DNA of 64,000 bases from assembly GCA_945881965.1 (NCBI GenBank), contig CAMCVS010000014.1, positions 1 through 64,000 of the forward strand. Direction: 5' to 3'. A program made the translations under genes and the position numbers. Source of the DNA: Paracoccus haematequi (GTDB lineage Bacteria > Pseudomonadota > Alphaproteobacteria > Rhodobacterales > Rhodobacteraceae). The notes under the pieces are model-generated. The model did no database searches. It saw only the letters and a list, made by a program, of their open reading frames with translations, and had not been told where the DNA came from. This document shows, one piece after another, positions 1-8,751 of this stretch (position 1 is its first letter; each line of letters starts with the position of its first letter).

Positions 1-567
1 CTCGGCCACCTCGAGCGTTTCCAGCAGTTCCTGCTTGAGCGCCACGTCGATGCCCAGATGGCCGGACACCAGATCAGCCAGTGTAGAGGGCTCTGACGTT
101 TCGGACACGGCGACCAGCGCCTCTTCGGGGATGTTCTTCTTGATCTTGGCATAGCGTTCGAACTCGACCGCGACGGTGCGCGTCAGCGCCTCGACCGCGT
201 TCGTGTCGCCCAGCGTTTCGTCCAGAATGATCGCGCGACCCTCGAAATAGGGTTCCGCGCGCAGAAATTCGACGATCTTGACCCGGCGCTGCCCTTCGAC
301 CAGCACCTTGACGGTGCCATCGGGCAGTTTCAGCAGTTGCAGCACATTGGCCAGCACGCCAACGTCAAAGATGCCGTCCACATCGGGATCATCAATGCCG
401 GGGTCTTTTTGCGACGCGAGCAGGATCTGCTTGTCGTCCCGCATCACCTCTTCCAGCGCGCGCACCGATTTTTCACGGCCCACGAACAGGGGCACGATCA
501 TGTGCGGGAATACCACGATGTCACGCAGCGGCAGCACCGGATAGGAGGGGTTCAAAGTCTCTTTCAT
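1..567 (-). CDS. lon: Lon protease, N-terminal part (truncated by window edge)
   Basis: Reading leftward from an ATG at 567, the protein begins MKETLNPSYPVLPLRDIVVF, which is the classic start of the Lon N-terminal substrate-binding domain. About 189 residues lie inside the window. The ATPase and the Ser-Lys protease domains are beyond the left edge. Lon is the ATP-dependent cytoplasmic protease that degrades misfolded and selected regulatory proteins. A GGAAG sequence sits a few bases ahead of the ATG. I could not recognise a clear heat-shock promoter in the roughly 280 bases upstream. The identification is secure; only the C-terminus is unseen. Confidence 0.95.
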   Translation of the reverse strand, partial: MKETLNPSYPVLPLRDIVVFPHMIVPLFVGREKSVRALEEVMRDDKQILLASQKDPGIDDPDVDGIFDVGVLANVLQLLKLPDGTVKVLVEGQRRVKIVEFLRAEPYFEGRAIILDETLGDTNAVEALTRTVAVEFERYAKIKKNIPEEALVAVSETSEPSTLADLVSGHLGIDVALKQELLETLEVAE

Positions 568-845
568 GCGCGTCTTCCTGATCTGCGGCAAGTCGGCGGG
601 CCCCGCGTATCGGCAGCCCCGGTCGCTTCCGTCCAAGGGGATTAATCTGGGGCGCTGTGCGGACAGTTTCAACTGCCATCTTTCCCCGTTGCCTCACAAT
701 GCCGGGGGACCGGGCCAAGGGCAAGAGCGGGTGCAGGGTTTGGCAACGGAAAGCTGTGCAAAACCGCAGGGATTTAAGGCTAATCCGCATAGGCGGACGC
801 AAGAGGTGGTGGCGCGCGCCGCGTCTGCCACGTTTTGTAGCGGTC
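568..845. other. Intergenic region upstream of lon
   Basis: This stretch of about 280 bases separates lon from the 3' end of the flavoprotein gene. Open frames here are in GC-rich sequence and have no recognisable protein character. It should contain the lon promoter, but I cannot place one with confidence. No RNA gene is apparent. Confidence 0.5.
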
Positions 846-1421
846 TTATGCGGGATTTTCCGGGGCTGGGGGCGACCAACGCTGCACCGCCCGCGCGATG
901 CGGTGCGCAAAACGGCGGGCGGTTTCCAACTCGGCCTCGGACAGCTTCCGGGCATGATCGGCGTCCGCTGTTGCCGCCAACCCCATCCAGGTGCCGCTCG
1001 CGTTGATACCGGGGTTGTCCGGGTTGACCGGCGCGCCGATCTGGTCCTGCCCCACCCAGATCATGCCATGCTGGGTGGCAAACACCGCCATCTGGATCAG
1101 CGTCGCCAGCTTGTCGCCCGCCGGATAGCCCGCCACCGTGAACCCTGCCGCCATCTTGTCGCGCCAGCCCTGATTTTCCCAGATATCGCTGGTGGCATCC
1201 ATGAACGCTTTGAACGGCCCCGCCACCGACCCCATGTAAGTGGGCGAGCCCATGAGGATGGCATCCGCCGACGCCAGCGCGTTCCAGTCGATGCGGAACA
1301 TCACCTCGACGTCGATCAGCCGCGCGTTGCATTCGGCCTGGCCCAAGGCGTTGGCGATTTCCTCGGCCAGACGGCGGGTGTGACCGGCCCCCGAAAAATA
1401 GGCAATGGCGATATTCGGCAT
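846..1421 (-). CDS. WrbA-like flavodoxin-fold NAD(P)H oxidoreductase
   Basis: This is a 191-residue flavodoxin-fold protein. The N-terminal SGAGHTRRLAEEI segment (about residues 10-22) is the FMN phosphate-binding loop, and a GSPTYMGSVAGPF segment near residue 80 matches the flavin-ring loop of WrbA-type quinone reductases. It probably reduces quinones or similar acceptors with two electrons in the cytoplasm. I chose the ATG at 1421 because it gives the canonical beta-strand start MPNIAIAYFSG; an upstream in-frame start would only add non-conserved residues. The start lies one base beyond the stop of the GMC oxidoreductase, so the two genes are surely co-transcribed. The substrate is unknown. 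Confidence 0.85.
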   Translation of the reverse strand: MPNIAIAYFSGAGHTRRLAEEIANALGQAECNARLIDVEVMFRIDWNALASADAILMGSPTYMGSVAGPFKAFMDATSDIWENQGWRDKMAAGFTVAGYPAGDKLATLIQMAVFATQHGMIWVGQDQIGAPVNPDNPGINASGTWMGLAATADADHARKLSEAELETARRFAHRIARAVQRWSPPAPENPA

Positions 1422-1422
1422 C

Positions 1423-3009
1423 TTAGCGCGCGTCCTCAAGGATCATGGCGGCGGCCTTTTCCGCGATCATGATGGTGGGCGAATTGGTGTTGCCGGACGT
1501 GATGCGCGGCATGACCGAAGCGTCCACCACGCGCAGCCCCGCAATTCCGCGCAGCCGCAGCCGCCCGTCAAGGGGCGCGGCGTCATCCGCCCCCATCCGC
1601 ACCGTGCCGACAGGGTGAAAGATCGTGGTGCCGATGTCGCCCGCCGCGCGTTTCAGGTCCGCATCCGTCTGCGCATCTGTCCCCGGTTTCATCTCGGCGG
1701 GGGCGTATTTCGCCATCGGGTGCTGCGCCATGATCGCGCGCGCCTGCCGGATCGCGGCAATCGCTGTGGCGCGGTCGCCTTCGGTGGTCAGATACTGCGG
1801 CGCGATGACGGGGGCGGCGGTCGGGTCGGGGCTGGCAATCCGCACGGTGCCCCGGCTTTCGGGGCGCAGGTTGCACACGGACGCGGTCAGCGCCGGGAAA
1901 TCATGCAAGGGTTGCCCGAACGCCTCGAGCGAAAGAGGCTGCACATGATATTGCAAATCCGGCGTGGCGATATCAGGCCGGGATCGCGTGAAAGCGCCCA
2001 GTTGCGAGGGGGCCATCGACATCGGTCCCGACCGGAACAGCGCGTATTCTGCCGCGATCCGCGCCTGACCCAGCCAGGAATTGGCCAGCGTGTTCAGCGT
2101 CCGCGCCCCTGTCAGCCGCCAGGCGCAACGCAGTTGCAGATGGTCTTGCAGGTTCGCGCCCACTTCAGGCGCGTCCAGCACCACCGGCAGTCCCAGTGAT
2201 TGCAGATGCGCTCCCGGCCCGATGCCGGACAATTGCAGGATTTGCGGACTGGCAATCGCACCAGCGGCCAGGATCACCTCGCCGCGCGCGCGGGCCTGCC
2301 GGGTCACGCCGCCCTGGGTGTACTCCACCCCGACCGCGCGGCCATCCGTGACCATCACCCGCGTCACCCGCGCCTCTGTTTCCACGCACAGCGATTGTCC
2401 CGCCTGCGGCAGGAACGCCCGCGCCGTGGTCAACCGCCAGCCGCCGCGCTGGTTCACCTTGAAGTAACCCACGCCCGCATTGTCGCCGGTGTTGAAATCC
2501 GGCGTGGCCGGGATGCCCGCCGCAACAGCCGCCGCGCGCCAATCGTCCAGCACGTCCCAATGCAGGCGCTGATTGTCCACCCGCCACGCGCCGCCCGTGC
2601 CGTGGTGTTCGGACGAGCCATCGGCGTAATCCTCGGACCGTTTGAACCAGGGCAGCACATCGTCCCAGCCCCAGCCCGTCAGCCCCATCTGCCGCCAGCC
2701 GTCATAATCCGCCGCCTGCCCGCGCATATAGATCATGCCGTTGATCGCCGAGCAGCCGCCCAAGCCGCGCCCGCGCGGATAAAGCAGCGACCGCCCGTTC
2801 AGCCCCGCCTCAGCCGCCGTGCGGAACATCCAATCCGTCGCCGGATTGCCGATGCAATACAGATACCCCACCGGGATATGCACCCAAGGGTTCAGCCCCC
2901 TGCCCCCGCCTTCCAGCAGCAGAACCCGCTTGTGCGCCGCCGACAGCCGCGCCGCCAGCACCGACCCCGCCGACCCCGCGCCGATGATGATGTAATCCCA
3001 GTCCTGCAT
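1423..3009 (-). CDS. GMC-family FAD-dependent oxidoreductase
   Basis: The product is 528 residues long, usual for choline dehydrogenase-like GMC enzymes. It opens with [19 protein letters not shown], the FAD dinucleotide-binding fold, and carries an HPVGTVRMG segment and a C-terminal [12 protein letters not shown] segment typical of the family. Such enzymes oxidise primary alcohols to aldehydes; choline, polyethylene glycol or other alcohols are all possible and the sequence does not decide. The ATG at 3009 follows a good GGGAGAG ribosome-binding site. A longer in-frame extension exists upstream but is not GMC-like. It heads a two-gene operon with the WrbA-like flavoprotein. Confidence 0.88.
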   Translation of the reverse strand: MQDWDYIIIGAGSAGSVLAARLSAAHKRVLLLEGGGRGLNPWVHIPVGYLYCIGNPATDWMFRTAAEAGLNGRSLLYPRGRGLGGCSAINGMIYMRGQAADYDGWRQMGLTGWGWDDVLPWFKRSEDYADGSSEHHGTGGAWRVDNQRLHWDVLDDWRAAAVAAGIPATPDFNTGDNAGVGYFKVNQRGGWRLTTARAFLPQAGQSLCVETEARVTRVMVTDGRAVGVEYTQGGVTRQARARGEVILAAGAIASPQILQLSGIGPGAHLQSLGLPVVLDAPEVGANLQDHLQLRCAWRLTGARTLNTLANSWLGQARIAAEYALFRSGPMSMAPSQLGAFTRSRPDIATPDLQYHVQPLSLEAFGQPLHDFPALTASVCNLRPESRGTVRIASPDPTAAPVIAPQYLTTEGDRATAIAAIRQARAIMAQHPMAKYAPAEMKPGTDAQTDADLKRAAGDIGTTIFHPVGTVRMGADDAAPLDGRLRLRGIAGLRVVDASVMPRITSGNTNSPTIMIAEKAAAMILEDAR

Positions 3010-3078
3010 CGCACTCTCCCTTGGCGCGCAGAGTAACGGGGCACACCGCCGACGCAAGGTGTGCGTGGCGAGGGGCGG

Positions 3079-3127
3079 AGCGAGGGGCCAGCCCCTCGCG
3101 CTCCCCGGGATAGTTATGAACCGAAGA
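3079..3127 (+). repeat. Dispersed intergenic repeat, copy D (divergent)
   Basis: GCGAGGGGC-CA-GCCCCTCGC is followed by CTCCCCGGGATAGTTATGAACC. The hairpin plus CCCCGGGATAGTT tail matches the copies at 16307, 57238 and 60470. It lies between the convergent-side end of the Lrp gene and the GMC gene start. Confidence 0.6.
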
Positions 3128-3140
3128 ATTGCAGGACCGC

Positions 3141-3620
3141 TCAGAGCGGCAGCGCGGTCGTCTTGAACACGGTGCGCAGCGCGAATGAGGATTGCATCTG
3201 CGCCACGCCGGGCAGGCGCGCAAGGTGCTGGCGGTGGATTCGGGCGAAATCCTCGGTATCCTCGGCCACGACTTTCAGGATGTAATCCGCCGTGCCCGCC
3301 ATCAGGTGACATTCCAGCACATCGGGGATGCGGGCCACGGCGCGTTCAAAGGCGTCCAGCACCTCGTCAGCCTGCCCGGACAGGGTGATTTCCACGAAAA
3401 CGGTCGTCGGCACCCCGATCTTGCGCGGGTCCAGCAGGGCGACATAGGCGCGGATGATGCCTGCCTCTTCCAGCCGCTGCACCCGGCGATGACAGGCGGA
3501 GGGCGACAGGTTGACCGCCTCGGACAGGTCCGCGTTGGACATGCGCCCGTCGCGCTGCAACTGCGTCAGAATCCGCAGGTCTGTCGCGTCCAGCGTGGCT
3601 TTCGCAGAATTCTTCGCCAT
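3141..3620 (-). CDS. Lrp/AsnC-family transcriptional regulator, probable ald regulator
   Basis: This 159-residue protein has the full Lrp/AsnC layout. An N-terminal helix-turn-helix reads ATDLRILTQLQRDGRMSNADLSE and SPSACHRRVQRLEEAGII, and a C-terminal RAM ligand-binding domain follows. The family forms octameric DNA-binding discs that respond to amino acids. It is divergent from ald with about 114 bp between starts, the arrangement of AldR/Lrp activators of alanine dehydrogenase, so control by alanine is likely by inference. I prefer the ATG at 3620, which has AAGGA nine bases upstream; an ATG at 3629 is possible. Confidence 0.9.
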   Translation of the reverse strand: MAKNSAKATLDATDLRILTQLQRDGRMSNADLSEAVNLSPSACHRRVQRLEEAGIIRAYVALLDPRKIGVPTTVFVEITLSGQADEVLDAFERAVARIPDVLECHLMAGTADYILKVVAEDTEDFARIHRQHLARLPGVAQMQSSFALRTVFKTTALPL

Positions 3621-3645
3621 GGCGGCCATTCCTTGCACGTTTCTT

Positions 3646-3658
3646 CGCCAGATTGGCG
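3646..3658. promoter_or_regulatory. Palindrome in the lrp-ald intergenic region, candidate operator
   Basis: The sequence CGCCA-GAT-TGGCG is a perfect five-base inverted repeat with a three-base centre. It lies about 25 bp upstream of the regulator start and 75 bp upstream of ald. Its position between a divergent Lrp-type regulator and its likely target makes it a candidate operator. Nothing beyond position and symmetry supports this. Confidence 0.35.
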
Positions 3659-3734
3659 GATAGGCGCGGCAAATATCAAGCGGATTGCGCGGCGGGCCTG
3701 CCATGATCGGTGCAGCACATCACAGGAGAACGCC

Positions 3735-4847
3735 ATGAAGATCGGTTGCCCGAAAGAAATCAAGCCGCAGGAATTTCGCGTCGGCATGACGCCCGATGCC
3801 GCGCGCGAGGCGGTGACGCATGGCCACAGTGTGCTGGTGGAAACCGGCGCGGGTGCGGGCGCGGGGTTTTCGGATGCGGATTATGTCGCGGCGGGGGCAG
3901 CCATCGCGGGCACGGCGGCCGAAGTTTTCGCGGGCACCGACATGATCGTCAAGGTCAAGGAGCCGCAGGCAGGCGAACGCGCCATGCTGCGGCGCGGGCA
4001 GATTCTGTTCACCTATCTGCATCTGGCCCCCGATCCGGATCAGACCAGCGACCTGATGGCCTCGGGCGCGACCTGTATCGCCTATGAGACGGTGACGGAC
4101 CGGGCGGGCGGACTGCCGCTGTTGGCCCCGATGTCCGAGGTGGCGGGACGGCTGGCCCCGCAGGTGGGGGCCTTGGCGCTGCAAAAGGCCAATGGCGGGC
4201 GCGGTGTGCTGTTGGGCGGTGTTCCCGGCGTGATGCCCGCGCGTGTGCTGGTCATCGGCGGCGGCGTGGTCGGCACCCATGCGGCGCGGATCGCCGCCGG
4301 GATGGGCGCGGATGTGACGATCCTTGACCGGTCGCTGCCACGGCTGCGGGCGCTGGACGATGCCTTTGGCGGCCAGTTCAAGACCGGCTATTCCAGCGCG
4401 GGTTTGCTGGAAGACCTGCTGGTGCAGGCCGACATGGTGGTGGGCGCCGTACTGATCCCCGGTGCGGCTGCGCCGAAACTGGTCAGCCGCGCGCAGCTTA
4501 GCCTGATGAAACCCGGCGCGGTGCTGGTCGATGTGGCGATCGATCAGGGCGGCTGTTTCGAGACGAGCCGCGCCACCACGCATCAGGACCCGATCTATAC
4601 TGTGGACGGCATCGTGCATTACTGCGTGGCCAACATGCCCGGCGCTGTGGCGCGCACCTCGACGCTGGCCTTGGGCAATGCCACGCTGCCGTTTCTCTTG
4701 GCGCTGGCCGACAAGGGCTGGCAGCGCGCCTGTGCTGACGACGCGCATCTGCTGGCGGGGCTGAACGTGCATGACGGGATGCTGACCTATGCCGCCGTGG
4801 GCGCGGCGCTGAACCTGCCGGTGGTTGATCCGAGAACGCTGATCTGA
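3735..4847 (+). CDS. ald: Alanine dehydrogenase
   Basis: The 370-residue product begins MKIGCPKEIKPQEFRVGMTP, diagnostic of alanine dehydrogenase. K75 (in KVKEP) and H96 (in YLHLA) match the substrate-binding and catalytic residues of the family, and GGGVVG at 175-180 is the NAD-binding turn. The enzyme interconverts L-alanine and pyruvate plus ammonium using NAD in the cytoplasm, usually for alanine catabolism. The ATG follows CAGGAGAACGCC, a strong ribosome-binding site. The divergent Lrp regulator probably controls it. Confidence 0.96.
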   Translation: MKIGCPKEIKPQEFRVGMTPDAAREAVTHGHSVLVETGAGAGAGFSDADYVAAGAAIAGTAAEVFAGTDMIVKVKEPQAGERAMLRRGQILFTYLHLAPDPDQTSDLMASGATCIAYETVTDRAGGLPLLAPMSEVAGRLAPQVGALALQKANGGRGVLLGGVPGVMPARVLVIGGGVVGTHAARIAAGMGADVTILDRSLPRLRALDDAFGGQFKTGYSSAGLLEDLLVQADMVVGAVLIPGAAAPKLVSRAQLSLMKPGAVLVDVAIDQGGCFETSRATTHQDPIYTVDGIVHYCVANMPGAVARTSTLALGNATLPFLLALADKGWQRACADDAHLLAGLNVHDGMLTYAAVGAALNLPVVDPRTLI

Positions 4848-4883
4848 TCTGGTCGTCCCCGGTGCCTGACCGAGGGAGGTCCG

Positions 4884-5438
4884 ATGATGCGCGCGTTTCT
4901 GGCCCTGCCGCTGCCTGATGCGGCGGTGGTCACGCTGGAGCGGCTGCAACAGGAAATCCCGGTGGGCCGGTTGGTGCCGGGGGAAAACCTGCACCTGACG
5001 CTGGTGTTTCTGGGGGATCGCAGCGTGGCCGCGCTGGAGGACCTGCATTTCGCGCTGGAGGCGCTGCGGGTGCCTGCGTTTGATCTGCGGTTGGCGGGGC
5101 TGGATTGTTTTGACCGCACCGACCCCGAAGCGCTGCATATCGGAGTTGCGCCTTGCCCCGCGCTGGAGGCGCTGCAGGCGCGGCTGCGCGCCACGCTGCA
5201 TGGCGCGGGCGTCACGCTCGACCGGGCGCGGTTCCGCCCGCATGTCACGCTGGCGCGGTTCAATCGCGGGCTGGCGCCGGAGCAGGCGGCGCGGATGGGC
5301 CGGTTTCTGGCGGCGCGGGGGGATTTCGCGGTCCCCGCTTTCACCGTGCGCGCGTTTTGCCTGTACGAGAGCATCCTGACCAAGGATGGCCCGGTCTATG
5401 AGGTGATGGCGGAGTATCCGCTGCATCTGCCGTATTGA
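4884..5438 (+). CDS. thpR: RNA 2',3'-cyclic phosphodiesterase (LigT/ThpR)
   Basis: This 184-residue 2H phosphoesterase has both catalytic HxTx motifs: H37-L-T39-L and H120-V-T122-L. The spacing and length fit ThpR, which opens 2',3'-cyclic phosphates on RNA ends and was first seen as a 2'-5' RNA ligase. The ATG at 4884 follows GAGGGAGG, and a second ATG at 4887 is also usable. The gene lies 36 bp after ald on the same strand and may be partly co-transcribed. A strong terminator follows directly. Confidence 0.9.
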   Translation: MMRAFLALPLPDAAVVTLERLQQEIPVGRLVPGENLHLTLVFLGDRSVAALEDLHFALEALRVPAFDLRLAGLDCFDRTDPEALHIGVAPCPALEALQARLRATLHGAGVTLDRARFRPHVTLARFNRGLAPEQAARMGRFLAARGDFAVPAFTVRAFCLYESILTKDGPVYEVMAEYPLHLPY

Positions 5439-5442
5439 TTGC

Positions 5443-5469
5443 AAAAGGCCGGGGGAGCCCCCGGCCTTT
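5443..5469 (+). terminator. Rho-independent terminator after thpR, possibly bidirectional
   Basis: AAAGGCCGGGG-GAGC-CCCCGGCCTTT forms an 11-bp stem directly after the thpR stop. The A/T flanks mean it could also end mscL transcription coming the other way. Confidence 0.85.
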
Positions 5470-5484
5470 GTGGTTCAGATCACA

Positions 5485-5566
5485 CCTGCTTGCGCAGGGC
5501 GACAGGATGATTACGCCTGCTTGCGCAGGGCGTCAGTTTTCAGATCACGCCTGCTTGCGCAGGGCG
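5485..5566. repeat. Three tandem-like copies of the mscL 3' end
   Basis: CCTGCTTGCGCAGGGCG occurs at 5485-5501, 5516-5532 and 5550-5566, with starts 31 and 34 bp apart. On the minus strand each copy reads as the C-terminal codons for ALRKQ(A/V) followed by a stop. The rightmost copy is the real mscL end; the other two lie outside the gene. Copies 1 and 3 also share the flank TTCAGATCAC. Confidence 0.85.
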
Positions 5567-5982
5567 TCGCGGATTTCCATCAGCAATTCAACTTCGGTGG
5601 GTGCGGCAGGCGCGGCCGGAGCGGCGGGGGCTGCGGGCTTTTCAGCGGCCGCTTTCAACGCGTTGACGGCCTTGACCAGCATGAACACCACAAAGGCGAT
5701 GATCAGGAAGTTGATGACAGCGGTGATGAACGCGCCATAGGCGAACACGGCGGCTCCGGCGTCGCGCGCGGCTTGCAGGCCGACACCATCCGGCACAGTG
5801 CCCGACAGCACAACGAACATGTTGGTGAAATCGACCCCGCCCAGGATCAGGCCGATGATCGGGTTGATCAGGTCGCTGACCAGACTGCTGACGATCGCGG
5901 TAAAGGCGGCCCCGATGATGATACCCACGGCAAGGTCCATGACGTTGCCTTTGGCGATGAAATTCTTGAACTCGTTCAGCAT
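5545..5982 (-). CDS. mscL: Large-conductance mechanosensitive channel MscL
   Basis: The 145-residue protein starts [20 protein letters not shown], the conserved N-terminal helix and first half of TM1. The second membrane span is around [24 protein letters not shown]. An AAPAAPAAP linker leads to the C-terminal bundle helix [16 protein letters not shown]. MscL is an inner-membrane homopentamer that opens near lytic tension to release osmolytes. Length is normal. Immediately after the stop are two partial copies of the gene's own 3' end. Confidence 0.97.
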   Translation of the reverse strand: MLNEFKNFIAKGNVMDLAVGIIIGAAFTAIVSSLVSDLINPIIGLILGGVDFTNMFVVLSGTVPDGVGLQAARDAGAAVFAYGAFITAVINFLIIAFVVFMLVKAVNALKAAAEKPAAPAAPAAPAAPTEVELLMEIRDALRKQA

Positions 5983-6111
5983 GGCTTGATCCCTGTGTGC
6001 TGCATGGTTGTGGTGCGCCGCCCTGCGGCGATGTCGCGCATGACGTGTACATGCGCCGTGCCACGGCCAGATGACACTGTTAAGGGGAAACCTGCCCCCG
6101 AAATGCCATAA

Positions 6112-8508
6112 TCACCCGCGCAACACGCCACCCGTCGCCTTACCCACCTTTTCGACGATGCGGGCGGCGACGGCGTCGATATCGGCATCCTTCAGCGTGG
6201 CCTCGACGGGTTGCAGCCGCACCGTGATGGCGATGGATTTCTTGCCCTCGCCAAGCGCGCCGCCGATGAATTCGTCAAACACCCGCACATCCGCAATCAG
6301 CGCCTTGTCCGCGCCAAGTGCCGCGTTGACGAGCGTCAGCGCCTCGGTCCGGGCATCCACGACAAAGGCAAAATCGCGCTCCACCGGTTGCAGCGCGTGT
6401 TGCACCAAGGCAGGGCGGGCGACACTGCGCACCTTGGGTTCGGGCACTTCGGCGGGCAGCAAGGTAAAGGCGACCGCTGGCCCCTTGATGTCCATCTCGC
6501 GCAGGATGCGGGGGTGCACCTCGCCAAAGGTGCCAAGGATTCTCTTTGGTCCCAGCCCGATCTGGCCGTGCCGTCCGGGGTGCCACCACGCCGCGCCATT
6601 GCGCAGGATCGTCACCTTCTGCGGCGCGCCAAGCGCGGTCAGGATCGCCTCGGCATCCGCCTTGGCGTCGAACAGATCGACGGCGCGCGATGTGCCGTGG
6701 GTGTCTTTCAACGCGGTGCGCCCGATCAGCAGGCCCGCGACCTGCACCGATTGTTCGCCGGGTTCACCGCCGTGGAACACCGGGCCGACCTCGAACAGCG
6801 CCAGATCCATGAACCCGCGCGCCTGATTGCGCGCCGCCGCCCGCAACAGACCGGGCAGCAGGTCGGGGCGCATATGGCTCATGTCGGACGCAATCGGGTT
6901 GGCCAGCATCGTGGCCTCGGACCCGCCGCCAAACAGCGCCGCCGCCGCCTGATCAATGAAGCTGTAGGTGACACATTCGTTATAGCCCAAAGCCGCCGCC
7001 GTGCGCCGCGCGATGCGTTCGCGGGTTTGCGTGGGCGTCAGCACCGGTTTCGGCACGCCGGGCAGACGCGGCAACGGGCGGCCCTGCAATTTGGTGAGGG
7101 ATGCGATGCGCGCGACCTCTTCGACCAGATCGGCCTCGCCCATCACATCCGCGCGCCAGGACGGCACCCAGGCCATGTCGCTGTCCATGCGGAACCCCAG
7201 CCGGGTCAGGGTCTGGCGCTGTTCGGATTCGGAAATCTCCATCCCCACAAGGCTTTGCACCCGCAAGGGCGACAGCTTGAAGGCGCGCGATGTTTCGGGC
7301 ACCGCGCCTGCCACCACGACATCGGACGCTTCGCCGCCGCACAGATCAAGGATCATCTGCGTCGCATCCTCCAGCCCCTGCATGTTATAGGCCGGGTCGA
7401 TGCCGCGTTCATTGCGATAGCGCGCGTCCGTGTTGATCTTGAGCGCGCGGCCCGTCATCGCGATCTGCACCCGGTCCCAGATCGCGGCTTCGAGGAACAC
7501 GTTCACCGTGGCGTCGGTGCATCCCGTGGCCGCGCCGCCCATGATGCCCGCGATGGATTCCACGCCGGTATCGTCGGAAATCACCACCATGCCGGGGGCG
7601 AACGTATAGGTCTTGTCGTCCAGCCCCACCATCGTCTCGCCGCCCGCCGTGCGATGGATGCGCAGGTCGCCCGTCACTTTGTCGGCGTCGAACACATGCA
7701 GGGGGCGGTTGCGGTCATAAGTGAACCAGTTGGTGACATCGACCAGCGCCGAAATCGGCCGCAGCCCGATTGCGCGCAACTGCCGTTGCAACCAGTCCGG
7801 GCTGGGCCCGTTGGTGACACCCCGGATCAGGCGACCGGCAAACACCTCGCAGCCGCCCGTGCGGGTGTCATCGTCGATGCTGACATGGATCGGGCAGGAA
7901 AACGCGCCGTCCACCTGCGCCTCGGGGACCGGCTTCAATGTGCCCAGCCCCCGCGCCGCCAGATCGCGCGCCACGCCGCGCACGCCAAGTGCATCGGCGC
8001 GGTTCGGGGTGATGGCGATCTCGATCACCGGGTCGATGGTGTCGGGCGCATTCGCGGCCAGCCAATCAACAAAACGCTGCCCCACCTCGCCCGAGGGCAA
8101 TTCGATGATGCCGTTGTGTTCGTCCGACAGTTCCAGCTCGCGTTCCGACGCCATCATACCGTGGCTTTCGACGCCGCGGATCTTGCCCACGCCCAGCGTG
8201 GTATCAATGCCGGGCACGTAATCACCGGGCTTGCACAGCACCACGGTGATCCCCGCCCGCGCATTGGGCGCGCCGCAGACGATCTGCTTTTCACCCTCAT
8301 CCGTCAGCACACGGCAGACCCGCAGCCGATCCGCATCGGGATGCTGTTCGGCATGGATCACCTTGGCCAGCGTGAACGGCGCCAGTTTCGCCGCCGGGTC
8401 GGTGATCCCCTCGACCTCCAGCCCCAGATCAGTCAGCGTTTCCGCGATCTCGGCCACCGAGGCGGTCGTGTCGAGATGGGTTTTCAGCCAGGAGAGGGTG
8501 AATTTCAT
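6112..8508 (-). CDS. pheT: Phenylalanyl-tRNA synthetase beta subunit
   Basis: The product is 798 residues, full length for PheT, starting MKFTLSWLKTHLDTTASVAE at an ATG at 8508. An EMAP/OB-type tRNA-binding domain follows the N-terminus, then the B3/B4 editing and B5 domains, and a C-terminal anticodon-binding fold. It pairs with PheS to charge tRNA-Phe as an alpha2-beta2 enzyme. The upstream in-frame extension reads through the CCCCGC..GCGGGG repeats and is not conserved protein. Unusually, it is separated from pheS by a PemK-like gene and about 240 bp of repeat-bearing DNA. Confidence 0.97.
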   Translation of the reverse strand: MKFTLSWLKTHLDTTASVAEIAETLTDLGLEVEGITDPAAKLAPFTLAKVIHAEQHPDADRLRVCRVLTDEGEKQIVCGAPNARAGITVVLCKPGDYVPGIDTTLGVGKIRGVESHGMMASERELELSDEHNGIIELPSGEVGQRFVDWLAANAPDTIDPVIEIAITPNRADALGVRGVARDLAARGLGTLKPVPEAQVDGAFSCPIHVSIDDDTRTGGCEVFAGRLIRGVTNGPSPDWLQRQLRAIGLRPISALVDVTNWFTYDRNRPLHVFDADKVTGDLRIHRTAGGETMVGLDDKTYTFAPGMVVISDDTGVESIAGIMGGAATGCTDATVNVFLEAAIWDRVQIAMTGRALKINTDARYRNERGIDPAYNMQGLEDATQMILDLCGGEASDVVVAGAVPETSRAFKLSPLRVQSLVGMEISESEQRQTLTRLGFRMDSDMAWVPSWRADVMGEADLVEEVARIASLTKLQGRPLPRLPGVPKPVLTPTQTRERIARRTAAALGYNECVTYSFIDQAAAALFGGGSEATMLANPIASDMSHMRPDLLPGLLRAAARNQARGFMDLALFEVGPVFHGGEPGEQSVQVAGLLIGRTALKDTHGTSRAVDLFDAKADAEAILTALGAPQKVTILRNGAAWWHPGRHGQIGLGPKRILGTFGEVHPRILREMDIKGPAVAFTLLPAEVPEPKVRSVARPALVQHALQPVERDFAFVVDARTEALTLVNAALGADKALIADVRVFDEFIGGALGEGKKSIAITVRLQPVEATLKDADIDAVAARIVEKVGKATGGVLRG

Positions 8509-8562
8509 GGGGGGCGTCCTCGTAACCTTGGCGCTTGGTATTGCGAAAGGAAACTGTTGTCC

Positions 8563-8622
8563 ACAAACACATGACCCCGCCGAAGCGGGGCGCACAAACA
8601 CATGACCCCGCCGAAGCGGGGT
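8563..8622. repeat. Two direct copies of a hairpin-bearing 28-bp repeat
   Basis: ACAAACACATGACCCCGCCG, continuing AAGCGGGG, occurs at 8563-8590 and again at 8594-8621. Each copy contains the hairpin CCCCGC-CGAA-GCGGGG. They lie between pheT and the PemK-like gene and could form transcript stem-loops or be REP-like elements. Confidence 0.85.
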
Positions 8623-8751
8623 CAAGGGACGTGACAGTATTTAGACTACTCATGTCTTGTCATCGACGGGCGAGCAGCCTGCCTAGTACTCTAGGTCTCA
8701 GTGCCCGACGGCCGGGCTACGCTGGTAATATACGCCCGCGTTTATGAATTT
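8623..8751. other. Spacer with short palindromes, no gene recognised
   Basis: This spacer looks less GC-rich than its surroundings. It contains CCTAG-TACT-CTAGG at 8682-8695 and a GCCCG/CGGGC inverted repeat at 8703-8717. I see no RNA gene or ORF with protein character. It follows the PemK-like stop on the minus strand. Confidence 0.4.

Noticed and set aside
3720-5444. Long open frame of 574 codons on the minus strand over ald and thpR
   Set aside because: It is antisense to two genes with clear motifs. Its translation is Arg/His/Gln-rich and has no domain, as expected for an antisense frame in GC-rich DNA.
5485-5566. Three short direct repeats as a CRISPR array
   Set aside because: The repeats are the mscL coding end, only three in number, and the spacers are short and share flanking sequence.
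6211-8574. Plus-strand frame of 787 codons over pheT
   Set aside because: pheT reads with full domain content on the minus strand. The opposite frame has biased, low-complexity composition.
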